64,000 nucleotides of DNA from an uncultured Dysgonomonas sp. (lineage in GTDB: Bacteria > Bacteroidota > Bacteroidia > Bacteroidales > Dysgonomonadaceae), in contig CALYPL010000005.1 of assembly GCA_945273835.1 (NCBI GenBank), forward strand, positions 53,322-117,321. The letters run 5' to 3'. Positions 48,062 through 56,742 of the stretch are shown piece after piece (position 1 is the stretch's first letter; each line of letters begins with the position of its first letter). The notes below the pieces were generated by a model that was given only the letters and a program-made list of their open reading frames with translations, searched no databases and had not been told where the DNA came from. The position numbers and the translations under genes are program-made.

Positions 48062-49093
48062 TCACGAAATACGAATGGATTTTCCGGCTTTCAAAACAGT
48101 AGTTTTTGAGATATTGTTTATTTTACATAGTTGCGCTATGGATACATTATATCTGCGTGCTATGTTAGAAAGTGTGTCTCCACTCTTGATTCGGTGGTAT
48201 GTAACTTCTCCTTTTGCGTATTTGTTGGGCGTGTTTGATTTTCTTGTTGCAAGGGTAGAAGGATTAGCGTATCGAGAACCGCTAACGGCAAATGTTTCCG
48301 GAGTGATTAAATACGAGTCTTTGTGACAAACTTTATTCTCGAAATCAACAATTTCGGTCGGATCAATTGGTTTACCCATATATCTGAACTCTAAATGCAG
48401 GTGAGATCCGGTTGATCTGCCTGTATTTCCTCCTAAAGCAATAGGTTCGCCGGATTTAACTACATCATCAACGTCAACAAGAAATCCTGATAGGTGACCG
48501 TAAACGGTTTCTAATCCATTGGGATGACGAATTACGAGATAATTACCATAACCTCTGCGTTCAAATTGTTTAACACGCACTTTGCCATCAAAAGCAGCGT
48601 AAATTGTATCGCCTACCTGCACTTTTAAGTCAATACCGTAGTGCATTCTGCGTTGACGTTTTCCGAATTTAGATGTTATATATCCTGTTGTCGGGATAGT
48701 AAAGTTAGTGAGGTCTACTTTGAATGTATCAGGGGCTTCTTTAACGTTTGAATATGCGTTGACGTGGTTGTTTACCCATATGCCTCCATATAATTCTTCG
48801 GCAGGAATCTCGTCAGAGTTTAATATGCGTTGTTCCTGTATTTCTTTCAATATGGTAAGATCACGCTTAATCTTTATTCCATCGGCATACAATTGATTGT
48901 TACCGGCTACTTTGCTATGTCTTTGCTTATAGTTTAATTCTACTCTTTCACTACTCGGTTTTATACCTTTGCTTTTGTTTTGAGAAAAACTGCTTAAAGA
49001 GACTGTCATCAAAGCAGCGAGTGATAGAACCCTCAGCTTATCTGCTTTTGCGCTCCAAGAAGCCTTATTGTTCTGCAAACTAAATTTCATCAT
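48062..49093 (-). CDS. M23 family metallopeptidase with LysM domain
   Basis: Peptidoglycan endopeptidase. The start is taken as the ATGATG at 49088-49093, which overlaps the end of ndk (the frame is open further upstream but would run deep into ndk). The product (about 343 residues) has a hydrophobic export segment (LRVLSLAALMTVSLSSFSQ), a LytM catalytic domain with MHYGIDL (HxxxD), GYGNYLVIRHPNGLETVYGHL and GSHLHLEFRY (HxH), and a C-terminal LysM (YHRIKSGDTLSNIARRYNVS). The Zn ligands are complete, so it should be active. Confidence 0.93.
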   Translation of the reverse strand: MMKFSLQNNKASWSAKADKLRVLSLAALMTVSLSSFSQNKSKGIKPSSERVELNYKQRHSKVAGNNQLYADGIKIKRDLTILKEIQEQRILNSDEIPAEELYGGIWVNNHVNAYSNVKEAPDTFKVDLTNFTIPTTGYITSKFGKRQRRMHYGIDLKVQVGDTIYAAFDGKVRVKQFERRGYGNYLVIRHPNGLETVYGHLSGFLVDVDDVVKSGEPIALGGNTGRSTGSHLHLEFRYMGKPIDPTEIVDFENKVCHKDSYLITPETFAVSGSRYANPSTLATRKSNTPNKYAKGEVTYHRIKSGDTLSNIARRYNVSIAQLCKINNISKTTVLKAGKSIRIS

Positions 49094-49541
49094 CAGCGTA
49101 TAAATAGTTTTGTGTTGAAATCTTATAATCAAATATTTCATTATCCGTAAAAAAACGTTTCAGCTCTACTTCAGCTGATTCTGCTGAATCGGAAGCATGA
49201 ACTACGTTTTCCTGAGCACTCATCGAAAAGTCGCCGCGGATAGTGCCAGCAGCAGCATTGCGCCCATTGGTAATCCCGATGATATTTCGCACCACTTTGG
49301 CAGCGTCGTTGCCTGCCCAGCATTGAACTACGACAGGTGATGCTGACATTGAATTTTTGACACGTTGGAAAAACGGTTTGTCTTTCAGATGGGCATAGTG
49401 TACATCTAATATGGAATCTGTCAATTGCATCATCTTCATCCCGATCAGCTGAAGTCCTTTTTTCTCGAAGCGAGATATCACTTCTCCAATCAATGCTCTT
49501 TGTACGCAGGATGGTTTAAGAATTACAAGAGTTTTTTCCAT
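49080..49541 (-). CDS. ndk: Nucleoside diphosphate kinase
   Basis: Transfers phosphate between nucleoside di- and triphosphates. 153 residues with EKTLVILKPSCVQRALIG at the start, the phosphohistidine in ENVVHASDSAESAE (His115) and AAAGTIRGDF. Its stop overlaps the start of the M23 peptidase gene. TACATTTG on minus at 49583-49590 is a plausible -7 box. It is an ordinary housekeeping gene in an unusual operon with a wall hydrolase. Confidence 0.97.
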   Translation of the reverse strand: MEKTLVILKPSCVQRALIGEVISRFEKKGLQLIGMKMMQLTDSILDVHYAHLKDKPFFQRVKNSMSASPVVVQCWAGNDAAKVVRNIIGITNGRNAAAGTIRGDFSMSAQENVVHASDSAESAEVELKRFFTDNEIFDYKISTQNYLYADDEI

Positions 49542-49582
49542 ATAGATGCTTTATAATTGCTTTTTGCGGACGTGATTCTGAA

Positions 49583-49590
49583 CAAATGTA
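49583..49590 (-). promoter_or_regulatory. Putative -7 element for ndk
   Basis: TACATTTG on minus, 41 bp upstream of the ndk ATG, matches TAnnTTTG. Confidence 0.4.
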
Positions 49591-49795
49591 TATTATTAAT
49601 TTCTAAGAGCCTAACCGTAAAAGTTTATTTAACAATAATAAAGCTATGTTTTACAATACTATTACTTGTAATAACATTTTTTTACATACTTATGATTTAA
49701 GATGTGTTGCTCTAATGTCTGTTTGCAGGTTATAACTCTGTGCTATGCAAAGTTAGTTTACAGATTTGATTAAAACAACGATTTCTATCATTATT

Positions 49796-50755
49796 TTATA
49801 AATCACCGTTTTGCTCGCGTATCAGCCATCCGTTAATTTTTATGGAAAGACCGATGTTATTGCCTTCTTGATTGATGTTATTGAAGAGTAATATGAAAGA
49901 GAATGAATCTTCACGATCCAGATATTCTTGATAAGACATTTTATTATAAGCTTGCAATTTTAGAGCTGCAAGATATTTGTCAAGATCAAAATCAACGATA
50001 GTTGCACCTGTTTTCTTGTTTGTAATTTTAAATCTGTTATTAGCTTTGCTAATAAGACGCAATGTGTTTAATTCGGCTACTGCACCCGCATTAGCATCGT
50101 TGTATGTGTAATAGGGGGTATATGTTAATGTATTTCCTGAAGGGTTGTTCAGATGGTCATACAAACCGTTGGCTGATTTTATTTCAAATGTATAATCATT
50201 GACATCAATCTTGCTGCTGTCGGAAAGATCCTGCATGACTATACGGAATTTTTTTGTGTCTTTTTTAAGATAAATGGGGTAGTTGCCTTTTAGGCGATGG
50301 TTGACTGTTATATTTTGTGATCCATAGAATAACGGTTTCATCTCGAAGTTGATAGTACCGTCGGCATAATTTTTTACTTCAACATGTAAGGAGTTTATAT
50401 TTGAGCGTTTTGCTTCTGTTGCGCTTGCGTTATAAGAATCTTCATATAATCCTGACCATACTACGAATTGGTATTCTCCGTCACTCAATGATTTAGGGAT
50501 TTGCATCCTGTAACTTTCTGGAAACTCGTTCTGCTGGTCCTGGAGTGTAGTTACATAGTTACCTTCAGAATCGTAGACAAATACATTTAATTTCGATGCT
50601 TGTTTGTAAAATAAGTCTACAAAATCCATATTGTAATCGTAAACGAATTGTATGTATTGTGCGCAATCATCAAGGTCTTCGCCATCTTTTATACACGAAG
50701 TCTGCATAACTAATACAGTACAAACAAATGCTATTGATAAAAAGAATTGTCTCAT
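49796..50755 (-). CDS. Mfa2/FimB-family fimbrial anchor lipoprotein
   Basis: Type V fimbria anchor. The start at 50755 gives MRQFFLSIAFVCTVLVMQTSC with a lipobox (Cys21); the upstream extension in the open frame has no signal. The mature part opens DDCAQYIQFVYDYNMDF and continues KLNVFVYDSEGNYVTTL, the hallmark of the FimB/Mfa2 family. 319 residues. It is the last gene of the fimbrial cluster; a stretch that can form hairpins separates it from the major fimbrillin gene. Its presence next to an Mfa1-like gene supports surface anchoring of the polymer. Confidence 0.9.
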   Translation of the reverse strand: MRQFFLSIAFVCTVLVMQTSCIKDGEDLDDCAQYIQFVYDYNMDFVDLFYKQASKLNVFVYDSEGNYVTTLQDQQNEFPESYRMQIPKSLSDGEYQFVVWSGLYEDSYNASATEAKRSNINSLHVEVKNYADGTINFEMKPLFYGSQNITVNHRLKGNYPIYLKKDTKKFRIVMQDLSDSSKIDVNDYTFEIKSANGLYDHLNNPSGNTLTYTPYYTYNDANAGAVAELNTLRLISKANNRFKITNKKTGATIVDFDLDKYLAALKLQAYNKMSYQEYLDREDSFSFILLFNNINQEGNNIGLSIKINGWLIREQNGDL

Positions 50756-50775
50756 TACAGGATTGATAAAATGAA

Positions 50776-50812
50776 CCGGAAACCTGATAGGCAAGCCATA
50801 CCCGGCTTCCGG
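50776..50812 (-). promoter_or_regulatory. Possible hairpin region between fimbrillin and anchor genes
   Basis: CCGGAA (50776-50781) can pair with TTCCGG (50807-50812), and within the same stretch AAGCC (50793-50797) with GGCTT (50804-50808); the two are mutually exclusive. It lies 51-87 bp past the end of the major fimbrillin gene. It may protect the upstream mRNA 3' end or limit read-through. Confidence 0.4.
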
Positions 50813-50862
50813 CATATTGTAATTGTTTTTATTAAAACTTAATCATATTATATAATGATAGA

Positions 50863-52425
50863 TTAGTTTAAATCCACATCTTGTGAATCCCGCAGTAACC
50901 AAGGCATAACTTGTATATTAACAGATAGATATGAGTTAGTTTCATCATTGAGTTTGTCATTAGGAATTGTTGGTGATCCTATTCCTGAAATACCAGTTAA
51001 CTTCAATCTATACAAATTGTTACGTACTACGCCGAAGCGTCCTTCACTTCCGTTTTGGGGAGCCATTTTATCGTTAAAGTGACGAATGGGAACGAAATAA
51101 TACATCATTGAATTTTGATAAAATCTGAAATAGAATTTATCACTTGTTATGACCTCAAAAGCTGTATCTGCAGTACTGTCATTTAAGCCATGAGATAATT
51201 TTACTTCATTATATGCTTTTATAAAACCAAGTTTTTTCAAATCTGTTGGTACATTAGCAGTGTCAGCATAAGATTTCATTTCTGTTGCAGTGATAATTTT
51301 GCCTCTAAAAGTGTAAAATCCTTCGTTTACATCTTGGATATTATTAGGCGAGAACTGAACTTGAACAAGAATACCTGTTGTGCGATCATGAAGTTGCTGA
51401 TTTGCACTCATTGTATTTTCAAGCACATATTCTATTTTGTTTGTTGGATCATCTTGCAAATCGTTTTTAATATATTGGGCTGCATTGTCTTGTTTGACAA
51501 CCAAAAAGTTACTACTGTCAGCCTGATTGAAATTTGGATCTTGGGCATAAGTTATTACTCGAGCGAATGTCCCCGAGGTGCCTGTATCAGTTGAGTTTCT
51601 GAAAACAAAATAATCATTATCTTTTTCCATAACAGCACCTCCAGTTACAGGATCACCATTTGGGTAGAAACCAGCCATAAGAGCATAGTGCCTTTTTATA
51701 TATGTAACTTGGTTTTGGTTATTGATACCCCATTTAACAGATTTGATAGTTCCATTTGGTAAAGATAGTGTAGTAGAACTTTCTTTATAAAATTCAATTC
51801 TTCCGACAGCTCTTTCAACATAAACCTTAATTGCATTTGATAGAGATTCAGCTTCTTCGGGCGTATTATAAAAATTTTCAGGTTCAACAATATTCCAACC
51901 TGATGGATTAATCATGAAAAAGTAATTTTTGTCATTGCCGATAAAATCTGATATGCCGCCGTCTGATGACAAATGATATACCGTATTATAGAGTTCGCCA
52001 AAAGATTTACCTACACTAACTACATTATCAAATATTGTAGTATTGGGAGAGCTCATTTTAGGGTTGACCAATACCAACAATTTATATCTATTACGCTTAA
52101 CCTTAATTGCTTTAGTAGTAGTTCCTGTGGAAGAAATAGTGGTTAATCCACTATATTCAACATTTTCAGTATCAATATTATAAAGAACAATTAAAACATT
52201 GGAAATTAAACTTTCGCTTGGTTTTCCTACTTCTTCTTGTCCATACTTAAGAAGTTTAGGTGTATTAGTTTCAGGTCGGATGTTAATTGCCAGATAGGCA
52301 TCTCCTTCTGCGACAGCATTGTTAGCACCCGAAGGTTTCTTTTCCGGATCATCGTCGTTGCTACAAGAAAACATAACAAGTCCAATGCCAAGCACTGCCA
52401 ATAAGAAAAATTTAGTCCATTTCAT
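50863..52425 (-). CDS. Mfa1-like major fimbrillin (lipoprotein precursor)
   Basis: Main structural subunit of a type V fimbria. 520 residues with a lipoprotein signal (MKWTKFFLLAVLGIGLVMFSC; Cys21), then a linker (SNDDDPEKKPSG). Mfa1-family features: AINIRPETNTP, NVLIVLYNIDTENVEYSG (N-domain), the conserved YFVPIRHFND, RFGVVRNNLYRLKLTGISGIGSP and C-terminal SVNIQVMPWLLRDSQDVDLN, the probable donor strand. The plus-strand paralogue at 59653 shares several of these blocks. Confidence 0.88.
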   Translation of the reverse strand: MKWTKFFLLAVLGIGLVMFSCSNDDDPEKKPSGANNAVAEGDAYLAINIRPETNTPKLLKYGQEEVGKPSESLISNVLIVLYNIDTENVEYSGLTTISSTGTTTKAIKVKRNRYKLLVLVNPKMSSPNTTIFDNVVSVGKSFGELYNTVYHLSSDGGISDFIGNDKNYFFMINPSGWNIVEPENFYNTPEEAESLSNAIKVYVERAVGRIEFYKESSTTLSLPNGTIKSVKWGINNQNQVTYIKRHYALMAGFYPNGDPVTGGAVMEKDNDYFVFRNSTDTGTSGTFARVITYAQDPNFNQADSSNFLVVKQDNAAQYIKNDLQDDPTNKIEYVLENTMSANQQLHDRTTGILVQVQFSPNNIQDVNEGFYTFRGKIITATEMKSYADTANVPTDLKKLGFIKAYNEVKLSHGLNDSTADTAFEVITSDKFYFRFYQNSMMYYFVPIRHFNDKMAPQNGSEGRFGVVRNNLYRLKLTGISGIGSPTIPNDKLNDETNSYLSVNIQVMPWLLRDSQDVDLN

Positions 52426-52469
52426 ACATTATAATTTTAAAAAAAATATTATTTTATTAAATTCAAACA

Positions 52470-53936
52470 TTAATCATTTTCACTTTTTATTCTATTTTTT
52501 TTCTTCCATGATTTATATAAATTCAAATTTGTTTTACCATTTATTGAGCCGGCTTCTGCCGATTTGGTCAAGGATTCTTCTCCATCCTGATATAAGCCTT
52601 TTAATAAATAAGCTACTCCCAAATTGTTTAATGTTTCGGCAGTGTTAAAAACCTTAAGTCTGTTGATGGCTTGATCTGTGTTGCCTGTTTCAATTTCATA
52701 TGCACTGATGTTTAGGTTAGGAATTTCATCCTTAGGAGACAAACTTGCAGCTATCGAGTAGGCTTTTTGAGCCTCTGCACTATCTTGATCATAGCTCTTA
52801 GCTGCGATCAATATACTATTAAGAGAGAGCGATCCTGGATCTGTTTTGAGTTTGTTTTTTATATCTTCTATTGAAGTAGGACTTTCTGTATATCTAAAAC
52901 AGTATGTATTACGCCTTAGCAATGGATAGTATTGTTTTAATAATTTTTCGTACACTTTATTACCGACCAACACTTTTATTTTGTTTTTGCGTGCATCAGC
53001 ATCGGGAGTGTTATCAATGATATTGATGATTTCGTGTTTTGATTTGAGGTCAGATTTTAATATTAAATTTCTTAGACCTGTCCAATCTTCCCCCTTGCCT
53101 CTTGCTAATATTTTATTTCTGTCCAGTTTATATTTTTCAGTTAAATAATTGGCGAAAGCCTTTGCTCGGTTTTTCGATAGGTGTAGATTATTAGTTACAT
53201 AGCCTTCAGGCGATGCATAGCCGGTGATATTGATAAACTCAATGGCGTATTCTTTATCAGCATTTATTTCAGAAATAAGGCTGTCTACAACGGTCAATTC
53301 ATGCCTATTATTTGCAAAATCTTTCGATATGTCCGATTGATTTAGCTTGAAGGATAATTTTGCATCCAGCTCTTTGCTGATACGTTTTTCATATTGAATA
53401 TCTGAAATAATAAAAGATAGATTAAAGTTGGGTAGAGGCGAAGGCGTCAATACTTCTGATTCAATCATATATCTATTTTCTAACAAATCACATTTTGCAC
53501 ATCCTGACACGCTCTCATCTACAATTAGACTTGAATTATAATATCGATCATCAAATTCAACTAATTTATATATCTCTATTTTTTGATCATGTCCGTTATT
53601 TCGTACATATATGTGTTCAGGTTTATTTGCTATCTTGTTATTTAAAGTAAAAAAGCGTTCAATATATTTAGCTCGGGTTTTACCCGCAATGATGATTGTG
53701 TCGATATTCAGTAACTTATCACCTTCTTCATTGATTAAGGATGGTATAAGCATTATCATCTTGTCTGACGACAAGTGAATGTTATTCAAAACAATTGTAA
53801 AGCGTATATCCATCATGTTATCCAATTTTCTGATGCTGTAATCAGTAAAATCAAGATTCCCTGAATAGATGTTTTGCGCTTTTGAAGGATATAATGTAAA
53901 AAGGCAGATTATTAAAAACAATATATTTTTCATCAT
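52470..53936 (-). CDS. OmpA-like / TPR protein of the fimbrial cluster (DUF3868-like)
   Basis: 488 residues with a signal peptide (ending PSKAQ). The N-terminal half is beta-rich, of the DUF3868 kind found in Bacteroidota fim loci. The middle has an OmpA_C-type peptidoglycan-binding domain (INITGYASPEGYVTNNLHLSKNRAKAFANYL, with RNKILARGKGEDW). The C-terminus carries TPR-like helices (ETGNTDQAINRLKVFNTAETLNNLGVAYLLKGLYQDGEE). It probably links the fimbrial apparatus to the cell wall. It is 6 bp downstream of the DUF3575-like gene. Confidence 0.8.
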   Translation of the reverse strand: MMKNILFLIICLFTLYPSKAQNIYSGNLDFTDYSIRKLDNMMDIRFTIVLNNIHLSSDKMIMLIPSLINEEGDKLLNIDTIIIAGKTRAKYIERFFTLNNKIANKPEHIYVRNNGHDQKIEIYKLVEFDDRYYNSSLIVDESVSGCAKCDLLENRYMIESEVLTPSPLPNFNLSFIISDIQYEKRISKELDAKLSFKLNQSDISKDFANNRHELTVVDSLISEINADKEYAIEFINITGYASPEGYVTNNLHLSKNRAKAFANYLTEKYKLDRNKILARGKGEDWTGLRNLILKSDLKSKHEIINIIDNTPDADARKNKIKVLVGNKVYEKLLKQYYPLLRRNTYCFRYTESPTSIEDIKNKLKTDPGSLSLNSILIAAKSYDQDSAEAQKAYSIAASLSPKDEIPNLNISAYEIETGNTDQAINRLKVFNTAETLNNLGVAYLLKGLYQDGEESLTKSAEAGSINGKTNLNLYKSWKKKNRIKSEND

Positions 53937-53942
53937 CTTAAC

Positions 53943-54506
53943 TTATTTGATCATATAGATGAGCGATACGGCAGCCTTGGTAGGCCCGACATAATTCCAT
54001 CCGTCAGATTTTTCTTTCGGACTGCAGTTAGCGCACTTATATTTATCATAGTTGAAGTAGATATAACCTATACCGAAGTTTGCTTCGAGACTCCATCTTT
54101 TATTCAAAATCCAATGATGCCCTATGCTGAACCCGCCTCCATACATCTCACCTTCGTATCTGTTGTTATCGAATGTATTGAATAATAGAGGCCAGTTTTT
54201 TCCGGCAACACTGAATTGTCCACCAATAGCATGAACTCCTATGTATGTACCGTTGAAGCTTTCGCAGAACCAATATCTGAATTCAGGTTGAATGTATAAA
54301 TGTTTGAAGCGTTTTTTGTCGCTTCCGAATGGGCTGAAAGCCCCGTATACTTCCAGAGAATATTTTTGCGACAATCCTGCTTCAAAGGCTATATTGGGAG
54401 ATAAAAAAGCATCACCTGTTAAATTATGTTTCACCCCATACTTTTGAGCCGACAGGCTAAAAAGTGATAGACCTGTTATGAATATTAGAATGATAAGTTT
54501 CTTCAT
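53943..54506 (-). CDS. DUF3575-like outer-membrane protein of the fimbrial cluster
   Basis: 187 residues from ATG 54506, starting with a signal peptide (MKKLIILIFITGLSLFSLSAQ); the longer open frame overlaps the previous gene out of frame. YGVKHNLTGDAFLSPNIAFEAGLSQKYSLEVYGAF, FRYWFCESFNGTYIGVHAIGG and the end AAVSLIYMIK fit the DUF3575 small-barrel family common next to fimbrial genes. It has a CxxC near the end (CANCSPKE) and may be an outer-membrane assembly factor. Confidence 0.8.
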   Translation of the reverse strand: MKKLIILIFITGLSLFSLSAQKYGVKHNLTGDAFLSPNIAFEAGLSQKYSLEVYGAFSPFGSDKKRFKHLYIQPEFRYWFCESFNGTYIGVHAIGGQFSVAGKNWPLLFNTFDNNRYEGEMYGGGFSIGHHWILNKRWSLEANFGIGYIYFNYDKYKCANCSPKEKSDGWNYVGPTKAAVSLIYMIK

Positions 54507-54520
54507 CCTTGCATTATCTT

Positions 54521-56710
54521 TTATTTTCCTGCTACAACTTTTACTACTTCGTTTCGTTTTCCGGAAACACGTATTATGTATACTCCGGTAGGAAGTTCGC
54601 AAGTAATATTATTTGTAAAATCAGTTACAGTTGTTTTGATATATTGGGTTCCCACTGCATCAAATACATTTAATTTTGATCCAATGTCTTGCTGATCAAA
54701 GCCTCCGACTAAGAGATTGCCCTTTTGATAATTTGCCCAGATTGTTGAGTTTCTTGCAATAATTGCATTTTCGTCAACTTGTTTGAAGTGTATTATAAAA
54801 CGGTCAGCACGATCATTCGGATTTGAGTAAGTGAAATATCTTGTTTCAGGAGTCATTTTAATTAACTTCTTCTCTAACTTATCTTCCAGATAAATCACCG
54901 GTACGTGTGTCATTGAGCTGAGGCGTATTCCACGTATGACAATCTGTTGAGCCTCGGTCGAAGGTGTCATATATAGAGTTATTGAAGGTGTGGTTTCAAT
55001 TGGTGCAAATAAAACAGTGTAAGCTTCTTTATTTTGCCCCAATGTGTATAACTGATTAAAAATTGTTGGTCTTACCACTCCTTCGGTCTGATCGGATTTT
55101 GTTATGGATTCGTTAGAAGCATCGCTGCTGAGTTTCTTAACGTTAATCCAACTTTTGTTTATCGCTATCTCATTTGCGGGGCGAAGCACTATATTAACAC
55201 GGTCAGCAATGCCTGTTTTGTTATCTTTAACCTCAAATACAAAATCATCATAGCGTGTAGAGCCCGATTTTATAAATTTAGTGTTACTCATCACGCGTTT
55301 ACTTTTGGGTATTACCAGATTGGTATTGATGGCATTTTGGGTTTTAACTACAAACATCTGTAAGGGTGGAATAGTAACCTTATCTGACATACCATCATTA
55401 TCGTCATAGTCACCAGTATAAGTGCCTCCGGGATTTTGAGCTACATAAAAAGTATAGTCTAATTTTATGCGTCCGCCTTGCTTCTTGGCAACAGCTTTAG
55501 AATTGTCTCCGGTCATGATCCATACCTTTTTCAATAAAGATTCATCATTTAAGTTCCATCCAGCTTTATCTTCAACTGAAGCACCATCCAGAAGTCCGTT
55601 TATATTGAGAGGTGTCATGAATGGATTTGCCAGATAGTAATAAGAATTAGCATTATTTAGGTTTACCGATACATCATTGATATTTAGCCGTTCCATTGTA
55701 TAGGCATTGGTTGTATTGTTTTTACCAAATAACTGATTGAGTTTCCTTGATGGATCGTCGGCAAACTTATATCTGTTGAAATAATGGTTATTGGTTGCTC
55801 TTTGCGAAAAATTGCTTGCTGGAACCCAACCGCCTATATCATCATAGTCATTTGGGTTTGTACCTCTCAAATCAATACCTAAAGCATACCCTCTTCCGGC
55901 TGTAAGTGTTGTATAAGGGTCTATAATTGTTTGACGAGTATCTCCCAGAAAACTTTTGTGTGTAGGAGCCATCAGGAAATTAAACAAAAAATAGTCTGCC
56001 TTTATTTCTTTGAAAGGTATTCCAAAGCCGACAAGACTCCGATAATATTCGTTATTGTAGTCCGGTGCCTGACTTGACATATGTTCACCGTCAAAAGGCA
56101 TATTTACCTGTATAAAACCTCTGTTGATTGGGTCGGGTTCATTTTGATTCAGGTAATTGACATTACCATTTACTTTCAGATGTGCGAATATTGCTCGGTT
56201 AGCTGTATCATCGTTTTTTGAATCAAGTATAAGCCAGCCATGTTCAAGGTTGATGTTATCGCTTTCTGCAGCCATTTCAGGCAGTAGGGTTACATGATTG
56301 TTATTATTGATTGTTAGTGTAGACGGAAAATATATGTAATTATCAGTCTTCAACTTAGCTAAACTTGTCTGATCTGTTAAATCTGTTTTTATATATTGGT
56401 GGTTCGCTCCATTAAAAGTGAAAATGCCTGACGATTTTGGCATGAAAACATTGCCAAAAAGCGCATTATGTATAAAATTACCGCTTAGTAATGTTTCAGT
56501 AGTGTCTCCATCAATAAAAATATTGCAAGTATTATCTATTCTGCTTCCGCCTGTTATTAAATCGCCTCCGATATATAGTTTTGACCCATTAGTAACTGAT
56601 ATGCCGGTTTCACAATATAGCCCGTTGGTCTGAGCAATAATACGATATATAGATATCTGTACAAGCAGAATACCTATAATGATAGCTATATGTCGGATAT
56701 TATGAAACAT
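54521..56710 (-). CDS. Large exported protein with T9SS-like C-terminal tail
   Basis: 729 residues with a signal peptide (hydrophobic 8-25, ending AQ). The long middle, rich in beta-strands and Asn/Asp, has no family I recognise; it contains YYYLANPFMTPLNINGLLDG, a phrase common in Bacteroidota surface proteins. The last ~75 residues (GSKLNVFDAVGTQY to LPTGVYIIRVSGKRNEVVKVVAGK) resemble a type IX secretion sorting domain (VYD..G, then GVYIIRV, then a KVVV-like end). It is 32 bp downstream of the YadA-head-like gene and probably forms part of the same surface structure. Confidence 0.72.
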   Translation of the reverse strand: MFHNIRHIAIIIGILLVQISIYRIIAQTNGLYCETGISVTNGSKLYIGGDLITGGSRIDNTCNIFIDGDTTETLLSGNFIHNALFGNVFMPKSSGIFTFNGANHQYIKTDLTDQTSLAKLKTDNYIYFPSTLTINNNNHVTLLPEMAAESDNINLEHGWLILDSKNDDTANRAIFAHLKVNGNVNYLNQNEPDPINRGFIQVNMPFDGEHMSSQAPDYNNEYYRSLVGFGIPFKEIKADYFLFNFLMAPTHKSFLGDTRQTIIDPYTTLTAGRGYALGIDLRGTNPNDYDDIGGWVPASNFSQRATNNHYFNRYKFADDPSRKLNQLFGKNNTTNAYTMERLNINDVSVNLNNANSYYYLANPFMTPLNINGLLDGASVEDKAGWNLNDESLLKKVWIMTGDNSKAVAKKQGGRIKLDYTFYVAQNPGGTYTGDYDDNDGMSDKVTIPPLQMFVVKTQNAINTNLVIPKSKRVMSNTKFIKSGSTRYDDFVFEVKDNKTGIADRVNIVLRPANEIAINKSWINVKKLSSDASNESITKSDQTEGVVRPTIFNQLYTLGQNKEAYTVLFAPIETTPSITLYMTPSTEAQQIVIRGIRLSSMTHVPVIYLEDKLEKKLIKMTPETRYFTYSNPNDRADRFIIHFKQVDENAIIARNSTIWANYQKGNLLVGGFDQQDIGSKLNVFDAVGTQYIKTTVTDFTNNITCELPTGVYIIRVSGKRNEVVKVVAGK

Positions 56711-56742
56711 TTTATTTATTTCTCTATTAATGTTTAGTAAGA

